From contig CACIRX010000009.1 of assembly GCA_902589175.1 (NCBI GenBank), positions 1-39,899 on the forward strand: 39,899 bases of DNA, read 5' to 3'. Below, piece after piece: positions 16,957 to 28,400 of the stretch (the stretch's first letter is position 1; each line of letters starts with the position of its first letter). Source of the DNA: an uncultured Pelagibacteraceae bacterium (GTDB lineage: Bacteria > Pseudomonadota > Alphaproteobacteria > Pelagibacterales > AG-422-B15). A program made the position numbers and the translations under genes. The notes beneath the pieces were generated by a model. The model was not told where the DNA came from, made no database searches, and saw only the letters and a list, made by a program, of their open reading frames with translations.

Positions 16957-18477
16957 ATGGATATTCAATTTAATAATTTAAGACAAGAAAAGGATGCTAT
17001 AGGCGTAGTTTTTTGCGACAATAAGTGTCGGCTTATAGGATATGGAAAAAAATTAGATCAACTATCAAAAAGGTATATATCAAATATTATTAAATCAGAT
17101 ATATCATTTCAAGAGAGAAACTCTAAAAATTTTGATTATACAATAATACATCAGCCAATAAATTTAAAGCTATCAAAATTATATATATTTAAATTAAAAA
17201 ACTTTAAGGAATATCAAATAAGGGATTTTCAAATTATAGGAGGTCATTTAAATTCTCTCATCAAATTTTATAAAGAAACTAATGTAATTATATATCCTGA
17301 TGGAATTTCCTCATCAAAAGTAAGTTCTTTAAATGCTATAAGTGAAATGATTCTTGGAATATCATTAGCTTCTTATAGTTTTACAAAGTACTTTTCTAAA
17401 AAAGATGACAAAAAAAATAAAAATAAAACTAAAAAGAAAAAAGTAAAAATCTATTCATCTCAACATACTCGACTTGCAAAAAATTATGAAAGTATAAGTG
17501 CAATACATCAGGGTGTTACTCTTACAAGAAACCTGGTGACTGAACCGCCAAATGTGATGACTCCGCCAAAAATAGCTGAATATGCAAAATCACTTGGTGA
17601 ATATGGGGTTGATGTAAAAGTATTAGGTGAAAAAGAAATGAAGAAGCTTGGTATGGGATCTTTATTGGGTGTAGGCCAAGGCAGCATACATGAGTCACAG
17701 TTGGTTATCATGAAATGGAATGGTGCAAGAAATAAGAAAAAAAAACCAATAGCATTTATAGGTAAGGGTGTTTCATTTGACACTGGGGGCGTATCATTAA
17801 AACCTTCAAATGGTATGGAAGAAATGAAATATGATATGGGTGGCTCAGGAGTTGTAATTGGTTTAATGAAAGCCCTTGCATTAAGAAAGGCAAAAGCAAA
17901 TGTAATTGGTGTTGTTGGCTTAGTTGAAAATCATATTGGTAGCAAAGCTCAAAGACCTAGTGATGTGGTTAAGTCTTATTCAGGTCAAACGATAGAGGTA
18001 TTAAATACAGATGCAGAAGGAAGATTAGTTCTTGCTGATGCTCTATGGTACACTCAAGAGCAATATAAGCCTGAGCTTATGGTTGACCTTGCAACATTAA
18101 CTGGAGCTATAATCGTTGCATTAGGTGATGAATATGCTGGACTTTTCTCAAATAGTGACAAAGTAAGCAAGCAACTTGCAGAAGCTGGAGATATTGAGGG
18201 AGAGAAATTGTGGAGACTTCCCCTTAATGATAGGTATGACAAAATGTTAAATTCACCCATTGCAGATATGCAAAATATTACAAATGGAAGAGGTCCAGGT
18301 TCTATTACAGCAGCACAATTCTTGCAGAGATTTGTAAATAAGGTTCCGTGGGCACACCTTGATATTGCTGGAACTACATGGACAAAACAACCATTGCCAA
18401 CATCGCCAAAGGGCGCAACAGCTTTTGGTGTTAAGCTTTTAAATAGATTTGTCTCTAAATATTATGAGGGTAAATAA
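16957..18477 (+). CDS. pepA: Leucyl aminopeptidase (M17 family)
   Basis: Cytosolic two-metal aminopeptidase removing N-terminal residues from peptides. The 506-residue protein has an N-terminal macro-like domain (1-150) and the catalytic M17 domain. Metal and catalytic residues are visible: K270 and D275 in [10 protein letters not shown]293, and D352 and E354 in the signature N-T-D-A-E-G-R-L (350-357). A very lysine-rich linker (about 148-164) separates the two domains. An A-A-A-G-G-type Shine-Dalgarno sequence (AAAGG) lies just upstream. Its TAA overlaps the ndk ATG by one base. The holC gene often found after pepA is absent. Confidence 0.96.
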   Translation: MDIQFNNLRQEKDAIGVVFCDNKCRLIGYGKKLDQLSKRYISNIIKSDISFQERNSKNFDYTIIHQPINLKLSKLYIFKLKNFKEYQIRDFQIIGGHLNSLIKFYKETNVIIYPDGISSSKVSSLNAISEMILGISLASYSFTKYFSKKDDKKNKNKTKKKKVKIYSSQHTRLAKNYESISAIHQGVTLTRNLVTEPPNVMTPPKIAEYAKSLGEYGVDVKVLGEKEMKKLGMGSLLGVGQGSIHESQLVIMKWNGARNKKKKPIAFIGKGVSFDTGGVSLKPSNGMEEMKYDMGGSGVVIGLMKALALRKAKANVIGVVGLVENHIGSKAQRPSDVVKSYSGQTIEVLNTDAEGRLVLADALWYTQEQYKPELMVDLATLTGAIIVALGDEYAGLFSNSDKVSKQLAEAGDIEGEKLWRLPLNDRYDKMLNSPIADMQNITNGRGPGSITAAQFLQRFVNKVPWAHLDIAGTTWTKQPLPTSPKGATAFGVKLLNRFVSKYYEGK

Positions 18478-18899
18478 TGGCAATAGAGAGAACATTTTCG
18501 ATAATAAAACCAGATGCTGTTGAGCGAAATAAAATTGGAGAAATTACAGCCATGCTTGAGTCTGCTGGCCTAAGAATTGTTGCGTCTAAAAGGATTCTAT
18601 TAGACCAAAATAAAGCAGCCTCTTTTTATGGGGTACATTCTGACAAGCCTTTTTTCCAAAGTTTATGTGATTTTATGTGTTCAGGACCGATCGTGGTACA
18701 GGTACTTGAGGGAGAAAATGCAATTCAAAGAAATAGAGAAGTAATGGGAGCAACTAATCCAGAAGAAGCTGATGAGGGAACGATTAGAAAAAAATTCGCT
18801 TTATCTCTAGAAAAAAATTCTGTGCATGGATCAGACAGTCCTGAAAATGCTGAAATCGAAATAAATCACTTTTTCGATGAAGCAGATATCATTTCGTAA
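18477..18899 (+). CDS. ndk: Nucleoside diphosphate kinase
   Basis: Equilibrates the gamma-phosphate among nucleoside triphosphates through a phosphohistidine. The 140-residue protein has the N-terminal [12 protein letters not shown] (4-15) and the phosphorylated H117 in N-S-V-H-G-S-D-S. Length and motifs are standard. It is coupled to pepA by a TAATG overlap, and its last 11 bp overlap the end of purN on the other strand. Confidence 0.98.
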   Translation: MAIERTFSIIKPDAVERNKIGEITAMLESAGLRIVASKRILLDQNKAASFYGVHSDKPFFQSLCDFMCSGPIVVQVLEGENAIQRNREVMGATNPEEADEGTIRKKFALSLEKNSVHGSDSPENAEIEINHFFDEADIIS

Positions 18900-19461
18900 G
18901 CACTAACTTAATAGCTTCGGGGTAAATTATATGTTCTTCTTTAAGAACCCTTCGAGCAATAGAACTTTCAGTATCCTCGCCATTTATATCTACTTCTCTC
19001 TGTAAAATAACTTCTCCTCCATCCATTTCCTGATTTACATAGTGCACTGTACAACCTGTCTTAGTTTCATTATTTTCTAGAACACGTTGGTGAGTATTGA
19101 GCCCTTTATATTTAGGTAGTAATGAAGGGTGAATGTTTATAATTTTATTAGGATAATGATCAATTAATTTTTTTGATAATATTTTCATATATCCTGCTAA
19201 ACAAATTAGTTCAAGTTCATAAGGTTTTAATAGACTGATAATCTTTTCTTCATATTCTTCAGTATTTTTAAAATTATGGTAGTCTAATGTGATTGCCTCT
19301 AAATTATTTTCTTTTGCAAAACTTAAGCCAGGAGCATTCTTATTATTTGAAAAAACAACTTTTATTTCTGCTGGATACTCTTTTTCTTTACATGCATCTA
19401 CTATCGATTTTAAATTTGAACCACGTCCAGATATAAAGATACCTATGGGATGCTTAATCAT
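18889..19461 (-). CDS. purN: Phosphoribosylglycinamide formyltransferase (GART)
   Basis: Third step of de novo purine synthesis, formylating GAR with 10-formyl-THF. The 190-residue protein has the phosphate loop G-R-G-S-N-L (12-17) and the catalytic N109, H111 and D147 in I-N-I-H-P-S-L-L-P and M-D-G-G, matching the E. coli triad in order and spacing. It overlaps purM by 8 bp, forming a purM-purN operon, and overlaps ndk tail-to-tail by 11 bp. Confidence 0.97.
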   Translation of the reverse strand: MIKHPIGIFISGRGSNLKSIVDACKEKEYPAEIKVVFSNNKNAPGLSFAKENNLEAITLDYHNFKNTEEYEEKIISLLKPYELELICLAGYMKILSKKLIDHYPNKIINIHPSLLPKYKGLNTHQRVLENNETKTGCTVHYVNQEMDGGEVILQREVDINGEDTESSIARRVLKEEHIIYPEAIKLVLTK

Positions 19462-20497
19462 TAAAATTTAATTTGCCAATATAACTAACTTTTTTATTTA
19501 TTTTTTTTGAATTTACTAAATTGCCAATCATACTGTATTTAAGTTTGTGTTTCTTAATTAATTTTTCAAATTGATTAAACTTTGTTCTATCTAAAATTAC
19601 TATCATACCATATCCGCAATTAAATGTTTTTAACATTTCATTTTGCGATACCCCAAAACTTTGTATCCATTTAAATATTGTTGGCAAATTAAAGGTTTCT
19701 AAATTTATTTTTGCTGAAACATTTTTATTTAATGACCTTGGTAAATTTTCTGTTATTCCTCCACCAGTAATATGAGCGCATGTTTTTATTATTTTTTTTG
19801 TGTACATTTCAAGTATTGGACTTACGTATATCTCTGTAGGCTTGAGTAATAGTTCACCAATGGTTTTATTTTTTTCTATTTTCTTATTTAATTTTATTTT
19901 GTTTTCTTTGATTATCTTTCTAACAAGAGAATATCCATTAGAGTGAAGACCTGATGATGAAATTCCTACAATAATATCATTTTCTTTTAATTTTTGACTT
20001 GCTTTGGCAATTCCACTCTTAACTCCTACACAAAATCCAGCAAGATCATACTTATCGTTTGAATCAACCTCTGGATGTTCAGCTGTTTCTCCACCTAGCA
20101 GTGAACAATTAGACATTTTACATCCCTTAATAATACCCCCTATAATTTCTTTACCTTTAGAAATGTCTAATTTTCCAGTTGAAATATAGTCTAAGAAAAA
20201 AAGAGGTTTAGCCTGATCAACTATTAAGTCATTCACGCACATGGCAACTAGGTCAATGCCAATTGTCTTATGGTTTCTCATCATCCGGGCAATCTCAATT
20301 TTTGTTCCAACTCCATCGGTTGCACCGACAAGAATTGGTCTTTTTATTTTTGGATCAAGAATATATTGTCCAGAAAAACCACCAATATTAGATTTTTTAA
20401 GATTTTTGTCTTTACGAATTATATTTTTAATTTCAGATACAAATTTATTTCCTTTATTTATGCTTACGCCTGAACTTGAGTATGATAGCTTCTTCAT
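19454..20497 (-). CDS. purM: Phosphoribosylformylglycinamidine cyclo-ligase (AIR synthetase)
   Basis: ATP-dependent ring closure to aminoimidazole ribotide in purine synthesis. The 347-residue protein has the glycine-rich G-A-T-D-G-V-G-T-K motif (58-66), the D-L-V-A-M-C-V-N-D segment (81-89), L-G-G-E-T-A-E-H-P (134-142) and T-G-G-G-I-T-E-N-L-P-R near 260. It is first in purM-purN and divergent from the DUF2066 gene, with 15 bp between start codons. Like alr and rnd it is unusually rich in Lys, Ile and Asn. Confidence 0.97.
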   Translation of the reverse strand: MKKLSYSSSGVSINKGNKFVSEIKNIIRKDKNLKKSNIGGFSGQYILDPKIKRPILVGATDGVGTKIEIARMMRNHKTIGIDLVAMCVNDLIVDQAKPLFFLDYISTGKLDISKGKEIIGGIIKGCKMSNCSLLGGETAEHPEVDSNDKYDLAGFCVGVKSGIAKASQKLKENDIIVGISSSGLHSNGYSLVRKIIKENKIKLNKKIEKNKTIGELLLKPTEIYVSPILEMYTKKIIKTCAHITGGGITENLPRSLNKNVSAKINLETFNLPTIFKWIQSFGVSQNEMLKTFNCGYGMIVILDRTKFNQFEKLIKKHKLKYSMIGNLVNSKKINKKVSYIGKLNFND

Positions 20498-20512
20498 TTA
20501 GATTTCTTATAT

Positions 20513-21592
20513 ATGATTTTTAATTCCAATACTAAGCAAATAAGCTTTGTGATTGTTTTTTTATTTGCTCTTATTAATTCCTGTCTTGCTAATGAAAATG
20601 TAGATTTTTTTTCATCATCTGGCATAAAGGTAAATTTATCTTTTTCAAATGAGACTGATATTAGAAATACCGCTATATCTAAAGCTGAAGAAATTGCCTT
20701 TAAAAGAGTATCAGTTAAACTTCTTACGCCAGAGGATTATAAAAAATTAAGCAATTTAAAAGATATTGATATTTCATATTTTGTAGAAAGCATTGAGTTT
20801 GTTGATGAAAAAATTTCTACAGAAACTTACCTTGGCGAGTTTAATATATATTTTAGTCCGTTCCGTATCAAAGAATTCTACAAATCGAATTCCTTGACAT
20901 TTTCTGAGGTAAGTTCTCAAAATATCACAGTCAATGTGGCATTTTCTAATTCTAATCAATTTTTTATTCTATTTAATTTATGGAACACCGAATGGAAAAA
21001 AATTAAAAATATAGGTAATAAAATAAATTTAGATGTAAAGACCTTTTCACAGACTGAAATGGGCAATATCGATTTATCTAATTTTTTGGAAAATAAAGAC
21101 ATAGAAGGAAATAATTTAAATGATGAAAATGATTTAATATTAATATGGTGTAGCCCTATTTATGAAAAACTAAATGAGCTTAGATTTGATTTAATAATAA
21201 AGTTTAATTTGAATCAAAAAGAAAAGATAATTAGAAAAAGTTATTTGACTGATTATTCTTTATTTAGGGATGATATTTTTTCACCATTAATTGAGGATAT
21301 AAAAAATGAACTTTTACTTACATGGATTGATCTAACAAAACCATCTGATGAGGTTTACAGATTTAAGTTTGTATACGATATCGAAAACATTTCTGATTGG
21401 GTTGAGCTGCAAAATCGACTGCAATCAGTAAGGCTTTTGGATCAATATAAGCCATCTTTATTTACTACGGATAAGGTTGAGGGGTACGTGGATTTTTTAG
21501 GAAATGGAGATAAGTTTGTTCTTCTACTCTCTCAAAATAAAATTAATGCAGTAAATCTTGGACCATATTATAGAATTTCTTTAGATGATTAA
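20513..21592 (+). CDS. DUF2066 domain protein, exported
   Basis: This 359-residue protein has a signal peptide (about 1-26, hydrophobic 9-23, ending C-L-A). The N-terminal half resembles DUF2066: I-x-V-x-L-S-F-S-N followed by A-I-S-K-A-E-E-I-A-F-K-R-V-S-V-K-L-L-T (about 53-71). The function of the family is unknown and the protein probably acts in the periplasm. It precedes a CDP-alcohol phosphatidyltransferase gene (8-bp overlap) and hda, a grouping seen in Alphaproteobacteria near purMN. No catalytic motif is recognisable. The family call rests on pattern and position. Confidence 0.7.
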   Translation: MIFNSNTKQISFVIVFLFALINSCLANENVDFFSSSGIKVNLSFSNETDIRNTAISKAEEIAFKRVSVKLLTPEDYKKLSNLKDIDISYFVESIEFVDEKISTETYLGEFNIYFSPFRIKEFYKSNSLTFSEVSSQNITVNVAFSNSNQFFILFNLWNTEWKKIKNIGNKINLDVKTFSQTEMGNIDLSNFLENKDIEGNNLNDENDLILIWCSPIYEKLNELRFDLIIKFNLNQKEKIIRKSYLTDYSLFRDDIFSPLIEDIKNELLLTWIDLTKPSDEVYRFKFVYDIENISDWVELQNRLQSVRLLDQYKPSLFTTDKVEGYVDFLGNGDKFVLLLSQNKINAVNLGPYYRISLDD

Positions 21593-22130
21593 AAATTTGC
21601 CAAATTTTATTTCAATTTACCGTTTGGTTACTATTCCATTTGTTGCGTGGTTTCTTTTGGAGGAGTTATATACTTTTGCGGCTTTATTTACTCTTTTAAT
21701 TGCTTTAAGTGATTTTTTAGATGGATTTATCGCAAGATATTTTAAAGTTCAAAGTGAACTAGGTTCATATTTAGATGCAATTGCTGATAAAGCATTCGTA
21801 ATTTCGATTTTTATACTCATTGGAAATCTCGAACTGTTACCTGTATTCATAATCATAATAATAATTTCAAGAGATATAATTATTTTGGGATCGTTTGCAG
21901 TCACTTTTTTGGTTGGGAAAAAAATTGAGGTTAAACCAACTAAAATCAGTAAATTAAATACATTCTTTCAGTTTTGTCTTGTTATTACGACCATGCTTAG
22001 CAATATCAACGGATATGAGAAATATTTTACTGCATTAATGTTAAACGAAGTATTAATTACTGTTGTATTGATATGTACTCTATTATCTTTAATAAATTAT
22101 ATCAGTTACTGGTTTAAAAACATAAACTAA
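21585..22130 (+). CDS. CDP-alcohol phosphatidyltransferase (PgsA-like)
   Basis: Integral membrane enzyme that joins a CDP-activated lipid to an alcohol, making phospholipid head groups. The 181-residue protein has the complete family signature: D43-x-x-D46-G47-x-x-A50-R51, then G60-x-x-x-D64-x-x-x-D68, and about six membrane helices. N-terminal N-L-P-N-F-I-S-I-Y-R-L is typical of PgsA, so phosphatidylglycerophosphate synthase is the likeliest activity, but a second PgsA-type gene elsewhere could be the main one. It overlaps the DUF2066 gene by 8 bp and directly abuts hda. Confidence 0.9.
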   Translation: MIKNLPNFISIYRLVTIPFVAWFLLEELYTFAALFTLLIALSDFLDGFIARYFKVQSELGSYLDAIADKAFVISIFILIGNLELLPVFIIIIIISRDIIILGSFAVTFLVGKKIEVKPTKISKLNTFFQFCLVITTMLSNINGYEKYFTALMLNEVLITVVLICTLLSLINYISYWFKNIN

Positions 22131-22778
22131 ATGGAAAAAGGACAATTAATTTTTAATTTAAAAAATATAGAAACTTATGATCCTGAGGATTTTTATATTA
22201 GTAAAAGTAATTTTAATGTTTCAACTTTACTGAAATCTCCACAGGACTGGTTTAATAGATCAGCTGTAATATTTGGGCAAAAAAAATCAGGTAAAACACA
22301 TCTTTTAAATATATGGTCAGACTATAACAATGCTAATTTAATTAATTGCTCTGATGTGCAAAGCTGGAATGACATTTCGTTTAATACTAATATAGCAATT
22401 GATGATTTTCATTATTTAAAGGATGAAGAGGGTTTTTTTCATTTTTATAATAGTTTAATTTTACAAAAGAAAACAATTTTAGTAACGGTTGATATAAATT
22501 CAAATTTTGAAATCAAACTAAAAGACTTAAATTCAAGATTTAAATCCTTTACTTCATCTAAAATCGAAAATCCAGAAGATGATCTCTTAGAAGCCATAAT
22601 CATGAAATATTTTAGTAATGCTCAAGTTCAAGTTGATAAAAGTGTAATTGAATATTTATTAAAGAGGGTAGATCGTGATTATCAAAAATTATATAATATT
22701 CTTGAAAAAATTAATATTTTATCCTTGCAAAGAAAATCAAAAATAACAACACATCTCATCCGAGACATAATGACTTAA
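22131..22778 (+). CDS. hda: Hda-type DnaA regulatory protein
   Basis: Small AAA+ protein of the DnaA/Hda family that, bound to the beta clamp, stimulates ATP hydrolysis by DnaA and prevents re-initiation. The 215-residue protein starts with a clamp-binding hexapeptide Q5-L-I-F-N-L10 (compare Q-L-S-L-P-L in E. coli Hda). It has Walker A G-Q-K-K-S-G-K-T (49-56), Walker B I-A-I-D-D-F-H and a box VII-type S-R-F. It lacks the DnaA DNA-binding domain. The ATG follows the preceding TAA immediately. The last 23 bp overlap rnd on the other strand. The ppk-ppx pair common after hda is absent. Confidence 0.9.
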   Translation: MEKGQLIFNLKNIETYDPEDFYISKSNFNVSTLLKSPQDWFNRSAVIFGQKKSGKTHLLNIWSDYNNANLINCSDVQSWNDISFNTNIAIDDFHYLKDEEGFFHFYNSLILQKKTILVTVDINSNFEIKLKDLNSRFKSFTSSKIENPEDDLLEAIIMKYFSNAQVQVDKSVIEYLLKRVDRDYQKLYNILEKINILSLQRKSKITTHLIRDIMT

Positions 22779-23589
22779 CATAACTCTCAAAAACTTTTAA
22801 ACGTTGATCATTCTTATTTTTACCTTTTTTTAATTCTTCCAGTCTATTTTTACTTGCTCTTATAAGATTTTTATCGGAAACAATCCAATTACGAGGAAGG
22901 TCATCTTTTTGGGCATAATTTTCTCTCCATTCTGAAAATTTTTTAATTAGTTTTTTTTCATTTTTTGAAAAATTTTTGATTTTTATTCTTTTATAGGATT
23001 TTTTTGTGTTGTAGACATCTTTGGTATCTAAATGGTCTTCAATTATTTTTTTTATTTTTTTTACGAGATTTCTTTTTTTAATTTTTTGTAATAAGTTCAC
23101 ATAAATTTTAGGCAAATAATACACATCGTTAATTGCATAATTAATTTGCTCGGATGATAAAGGTCTCTTAGTCCAATCAGAAACTTGATATTTTTTTGAA
23201 AGTTTTATTTTGAATAGTTTTTCTACTAAACTAGTATATCCAATTGTTTGTCCTCCATAAATTAAATTATAAGCAATTTGAGTATCAAAAACATTCACAA
23301 TACTAATTTCAAAAGCATAATTTAATACTTCGATATCTTGTCGAGCAGAGTGGATAACTTTCAATATCTTTTTTGAAGTGAGTATTCTTCTAAAATTTTC
23401 GAAGTTCATTTTTTCCCCTGATAACATATCTATTAAGAATTCTTTTCTTTGAGTTTTAATTTGAATAGTGCATAAAATTGGCCAATATGTATTATCTCTT
23501 TTGAATTCGGTATCTAGGAAGATAATTTTATACTTATTCAATAATTTACATAGCTTCTCGAGGGATTTATTATCTTGGACTATTTTCAT
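22756..23589 (-). CDS. rnd: Ribonuclease D
   Basis: 3'-5' exoribonuclease of tRNA and small RNA maturation. The 277-residue protein has all DEDDy residues: D26 and E28 in F-L-D-T-E-F, D85 in A-R-Q-D-I-E-V-L, and Y151 with D155 in Y-A-I-N-D-V-Y-Y-L-P. Residues about 205-277 form at most one HRDC domain, so it is shorter than the 375-residue E. coli enzyme with two. About one residue in six is Lys, the highest in the window. It is convergent with hda (23-bp overlap) and divergent from aspS with 33 bp between starts. Confidence 0.93.
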   Translation of the reverse strand: MKIVQDNKSLEKLCKLLNKYKIIFLDTEFKRDNTYWPILCTIQIKTQRKEFLIDMLSGEKMNFENFRRILTSKKILKVIHSARQDIEVLNYAFEISIVNVFDTQIAYNLIYGGQTIGYTSLVEKLFKIKLSKKYQVSDWTKRPLSSEQINYAINDVYYLPKIYVNLLQKIKKRNLVKKIKKIIEDHLDTKDVYNTKKSYKRIKIKNFSKNEKKLIKKFSEWRENYAQKDDLPRNWIVSDKNLIRASKNRLEELKKGKNKNDQRLKVFESYVKSLCLG

Positions 23590-23622
23590 AAATCAAACTA
23601 TATATGATCCTTAATTAAAAGT

Positions 23623-25419
23623 ATGAATAAATATAGAACTCACAATTGTAACCAGCTTAGATTAGAAGATGCTAGTTCTAAAGTATCATTAGCTGGGTGG
23701 ATAAATAGAAAACGAGATCACGGCAATGTACTGTTTGTTGACTTAAGGGATCATTATGGCGTTACTCAATGTGTAATTGAGAAAACAAATACTAAATTGC
23801 TAAACTTAGTAGACAGCTTAAGAGTTGAGACCGTTATTAAAATTGATGGCACCGTTATAAAAAGAGAGCCTGATACTATTAATAAATCACTAAATACAGG
23901 GACCATTGAAATTGCAGTTGATAGTGTAGAAGTATTATCTGAGGCAAAGGAGTTGCCAATGCCAGTTTTTGGCGAAAACGACTATCCAGAAGAAATTAGA
24001 TTGAAGTATAGATTTCTTGATATTCGAAGAGAGGAATTACATAAAAATATTGTTCTAAGATCCTCAATTATTTCCCACATTAGAAAGCTCATGTCTGACG
24101 CTGGTTTTTTAGAAATGCAAACACCAATACTTACAGCTTCTAGTCCAGAAGGGGCTAGAGATTACTTGGTACCAAGCAGGATTCATCCAGGAAAATTTTA
24201 CGCTCTTCCTCAAGCCCCACAGCAATTTAAGCAATTAATTATGGCGGGAGGATTCGATAAATATTTTCAAATAGCCCCTTGTTTTAGAGATGAAGATGCA
24301 AGAGCAGATAGAAGTCCTGGCGAATTTTATCAATTAGATATGGAAATGGCATTTGTTGAGCAAGACGATGTGTTTAACGTCATTGAACCCATTTTACATT
24401 CTGTATTTACAACTTTTTCTGATTTTAATGTTACAGAAACACCTTTTCCAAGAATTACATATGCCGATGCTATGAGCAGGTATGGAACAGACAAACCTGA
24501 TCTTAGAAATCCAATAAATATTTCTAATTTAACTAAGGAATTTAATGATGACAAAGTTGAATTCAGTGCATTTAAAAAAATTATAGAAAAGGGAGGCGAG
24601 GTTATTGGAATACCAGCACCTGACTCGAGTCAAAAACCTAGAAGTTTTTTTGATAATCTTAATAATTGGGCAAGAAAAGAAATGAATGCTGCTGGTTTAG
24701 GTTATATTGTTTTTGATAAAAGCTCTTCTGGCGTAGAAGGAAAGGGGCCTATTGCAAAATTTATCCCCTCTGAAATTCAGGAAATGATATTAAACAAAGC
24801 AGGTCTTAAGGCCGGAGACTCAATTTTCTTTGCATGTGCTAAAGGCAAAGAAGTTTATGATATTGCTGCAGCAGCAAGAGATAAAATTGCAACAGATCTT
24901 GATCTAGTTGAAAAGGGAGTATTTAAGTTTTGTTGGATTGTTGATTTTCCAATGTATGAAAAGGATAAAGAAACTGGAAAAATTGATTTTAGTCATAATC
25001 CTTTCTCAATGCCACAAGGTGGATTAGAAGCCTTAAACAATTCAGATCCTTTAAATATTTTAGGTTATCAATATGATATTGTTTGTAATGGCGTGGAGCT
25101 ATCATCAGGCGCTATACGAAATCACGTTCCAGAAATTATGTATAAGGCCTTTGAAATAGCTGGCTACAGTAAAGACCAAGTGCATGAAAAATTTGGAGGT
25201 ATGATAAACGCTTTTACTTATGGCGTACCTCCTCATGGCGGCATTGCACCAGGAATAGACAGAATAGTCATGCTGCTTGCTCAAGAAAAAAATATTCGTG
25301 AGGTTATATTATTCCCAATGAATCAACAGGCGCAGGATTTGATGATGCTGGCCCCCGCTGAAGTTGATAAGACTACTCTTGATGAGTTGAATTTAGAAGT
25401 TAAACCAGCTGATGAATAA
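23623..25419 (+). CDS. aspS: Aspartyl-tRNA synthetase
   Basis: Class II synthetase. The 598-residue protein has the N-terminal OB-fold anticodon domain (about 15-110, with [12 protein letters not shown] near 23-34). Motif 2 is [19 protein letters not shown] near 222-240. The bacterial GAD insertion lies at about 300-420, and motif 3 is G-I-A-P-G-I-D-R-I near 550. Length is standard for bacterial AspRS. Whether it also charges tRNA-Asn, as in organisms lacking AsnRS, cannot be judged here. It ends 1 bp before the end of nrdJ on the other strand. Confidence 0.98.
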   Translation: MNKYRTHNCNQLRLEDASSKVSLAGWINRKRDHGNVLFVDLRDHYGVTQCVIEKTNTKLLNLVDSLRVETVIKIDGTVIKREPDTINKSLNTGTIEIAVDSVEVLSEAKELPMPVFGENDYPEEIRLKYRFLDIRREELHKNIVLRSSIISHIRKLMSDAGFLEMQTPILTASSPEGARDYLVPSRIHPGKFYALPQAPQQFKQLIMAGGFDKYFQIAPCFRDEDARADRSPGEFYQLDMEMAFVEQDDVFNVIEPILHSVFTTFSDFNVTETPFPRITYADAMSRYGTDKPDLRNPINISNLTKEFNDDKVEFSAFKKIIEKGGEVIGIPAPDSSQKPRSFFDNLNNWARKEMNAAGLGYIVFDKSSSGVEGKGPIAKFIPSEIQEMILNKAGLKAGDSIFFACAKGKEVYDIAAAARDKIATDLDLVEKGVFKFCWIVDFPMYEKDKETGKIDFSHNPFSMPQGGLEALNNSDPLNILGYQYDIVCNGVELSSGAIRNHVPEIMYKAFEIAGYSKDQVHEKFGGMINAFTYGVPPHGGIAPGIDRIVMLLAQEKNIREVILFPMNQQAQDLMMLAPAEVDKTTLDELNLEVKPADE

Positions 25420-25420
25420 A

Positions 25421-28400
25421 TTATGAGCAGCCAGTTGTAGCACCACAAGTATCGCATTTTAAGCAAGTGCCATTTCTAACAAGAGTAAAAGAACCACACT
25501 CAGGACAAGCATCACCTTCATAGCCCATCATTCTTGCAGCTTGAACTCTACTCATTGATTGATCAGATGTAGAACCCGTGCTTACTGCGGCACTAATTGG
25601 CGCTTGTTCAGCTGAAACAGTCTCCATACTTCCATTTGAACTAACTACTGAAAGTCCATCCTGACCACGTAAATAACCCTGACTTGAAACTTTTTTAACA
25701 AGCTTCCATGGGATTTCGTTATTTTTTAAAGTTCCTTCCTCAGCACCAGTTCCAAGTGAGAAATCAACATCAGTATTATCTGCATGAGCCAGATCATTCC
25801 TGCCTAGGTAAGAAACAGCGAGTTCTCTGAATACATAATCTAAAATAGATGTTGCATTTTTAATTCTATTGTTACCTTGCACTACTCCAGCCGGGTCAAA
25901 TCTGGTAAAAGTATAAGCTTCCACATACTCTTCTAGTGGAACTCCGTATTGAAGACCAATTGATATTGCAATTGCAAAATTATTCATCAGACTCCTAAGG
26001 AAAGCTCCTTCTTTATGCATATCAATAAAGATTTCACCCAAGCTACCATCCTCATATTCTCCAGTATGAAGATAAACTTTATGGCCTCCTACAATAGCTT
26101 TTTGAATGTATCCTTTTCTTCTATCTGGAACTTTATTTCTTGAACCGTAAACAACAGAATTCATGGCCTCTTTAGCAACAGCAATCGTTCTATCAATTTG
26201 GTTATCAGGTTGTTCTATTTCTTCTTCAACATCCTCATCAACAAGTTTTGATGCAAGTGGTTGACTTAATTTTGAGCCATCACGATAGAGAGCGTTTGCT
26301 TTTGTGCCGAGCTTCCATGACAGTAAATAAGCTTCATTACAATCTTCCACATCAGATTCTGCAGGCATGTTGATAGTTTTAGATATAGCTCCTGATATAA
26401 AAGGCTGAGCTGCTGCCATCATGCGTATATGACTTTCTACAGACAAATATCTTTTGCCGATCCTACCGCACGGATTCGCACAATCAAATACAGCCAAATG
26501 ATCATCTTTGATATGCGGTGAGCCCTCTAAGGTCATAGTACCACAGCAAAAGGTATTTGCTTCATCGATCTCATCATTTGTAAAACCTAAAGCAGTTAGC
26601 ATATTAAAATTCATGTCAGTAAGTTGTTCTTCTGAAAAATTCAGCTTCTCTTTGCAGAATTCCATCCCGAGAGTATATGAATTAAAAGAAAATCGAATAT
26701 CAAAAACATTCTTTAAATTTTGTTCAAGAAGTTCGATTTGTTCCTCTTCGAAGCCTTTTTCTTTTAGTGTCTCGTGATTTATAGCGGGCGCATTGTTAAG
26801 CGTACCGTGACCAACAGCATAATTAATTGTTTCTTCAATTTCATCCTCTGTATATTGAAGTTGCCTTAATGCTTCTGGAACCGTTCTATTTATAATCTTG
26901 AAATAACCACCTCCAGCAAGTTTCTTGAATTTGACCATTGCAAAATCAGGTTCGATACCTGTTGTATCACAGTCCATTACAAGACCAATGGTTCCAGTTG
27001 GCGCAATTACTGTTGTCTGTGCATTTCTAAAACCAAACTTTTGACCATTCTCATAAGCTTGATCCCATGCATTTTGTGCCTCCATTCCTAAGTTTGTATC
27101 TCTTAAATCTTCAACGATAAATGGCACTGGATTAATGTGTAAACCTTCATATTCATCAGTCTTACCATATGCGGCTCTTCTATGATTTCTCATAACGCGA
27201 AGCATATTTTTAGAGTTTTGTTGATATCCGGGGAAAGGACCTTGTTCGGACGCAACTTCAGCTGAAGTTGCATAAGATATGCCGGTCATTAAAGCTGTTA
27301 TGGCTGCACAGTTTGCCCTTCCTTCTTCACTATCGTAGGCCACACCTTTAGACATTAAGTAGCCTCCTAAGTTTGCATATCCAAGACCAAGTGTTCTGTA
27401 TTCATAGGAGAGTTTTGCTATTTCTTTTGACGGAAATTGAGCCATCATGACTGAAATTTCCAATATTAATGTCCATATTCTCACTGCATGTTTAAACAAG
27501 TCAGTGTTTAAACATTTGTTTTCATCCATAAATGTCATTAGATTTAGAGAGGCCAAGTTACAGGCTGTATTGTCTAAGAACATATACTCCGAGCAAGGGT
27601 TTGAAGCTCTAATTTCTCCACTTTCTGGGCATGTGTGCCAATCATTAATTGTTGTATGGAACTGAATACCAGGGTCAGCACAGGCCCAAGCAGAATATCC
27701 AACTTGATCCCAAAGGTCTTTTGCCTTTACTGTTTTACTTACTGAATTGTCAATTCTATTAATTAAGTTCCAATCTTTGTCTTCAATTACAGCATTTAAA
27801 AAATCGTCAGTAACTCGAACTGAATTATTTGAATTCTGACCAGAAACTGTCACATAAGCCTCTGAATCCCAATCTGTATTATAAGTTTCAAACTCAATGG
27901 ATTTGTAGCCTTGTTTTGCAAAATGTATGATCCTTTGAATATAATTTTCAGGAACTTCATTTTTTCTTGCAGCAATAATTTCTCTTCTTAAAGCTGGGTT
28001 TTTTGAAGGTTCAAAACAACTTTCACCATCAGCTTCACAGTTGTGGCAAGCATTCATAATGCTTTTTAAATGTTTTGAACATATTTTTGATCCTGTAACA
28101 ATAGATGCTACTTTTTGTTCTTCTGTAACTTTCCATTTAATAAACTCTTCAATATCAGGATGATCTATATCTACAACGACCATCTTAGCGGCTCTTCTGG
28201 TTGTGCCACCTGATTTAATTGCCCCCGCAGCTCTATCACCAATTTTAAGAAAACTCATCAGTCCAGATGATTTTCCTCCACCAGATAAGCCTTCGGAAGA
28301 ACCTCTGAGGTTTGAGAAGTTTGTTCCAGTCCCTGATCCATATTTAAACAGTCTCGCTTCACGTACCCACAAATCCATAATGCCGCCATCATTTACCAAA

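Noticed and set aside
20241..20501. Open frame on the plus strand opposite the purM start
   Set aside because: purM motifs are clear on the other strand; the frame has no support of its own.
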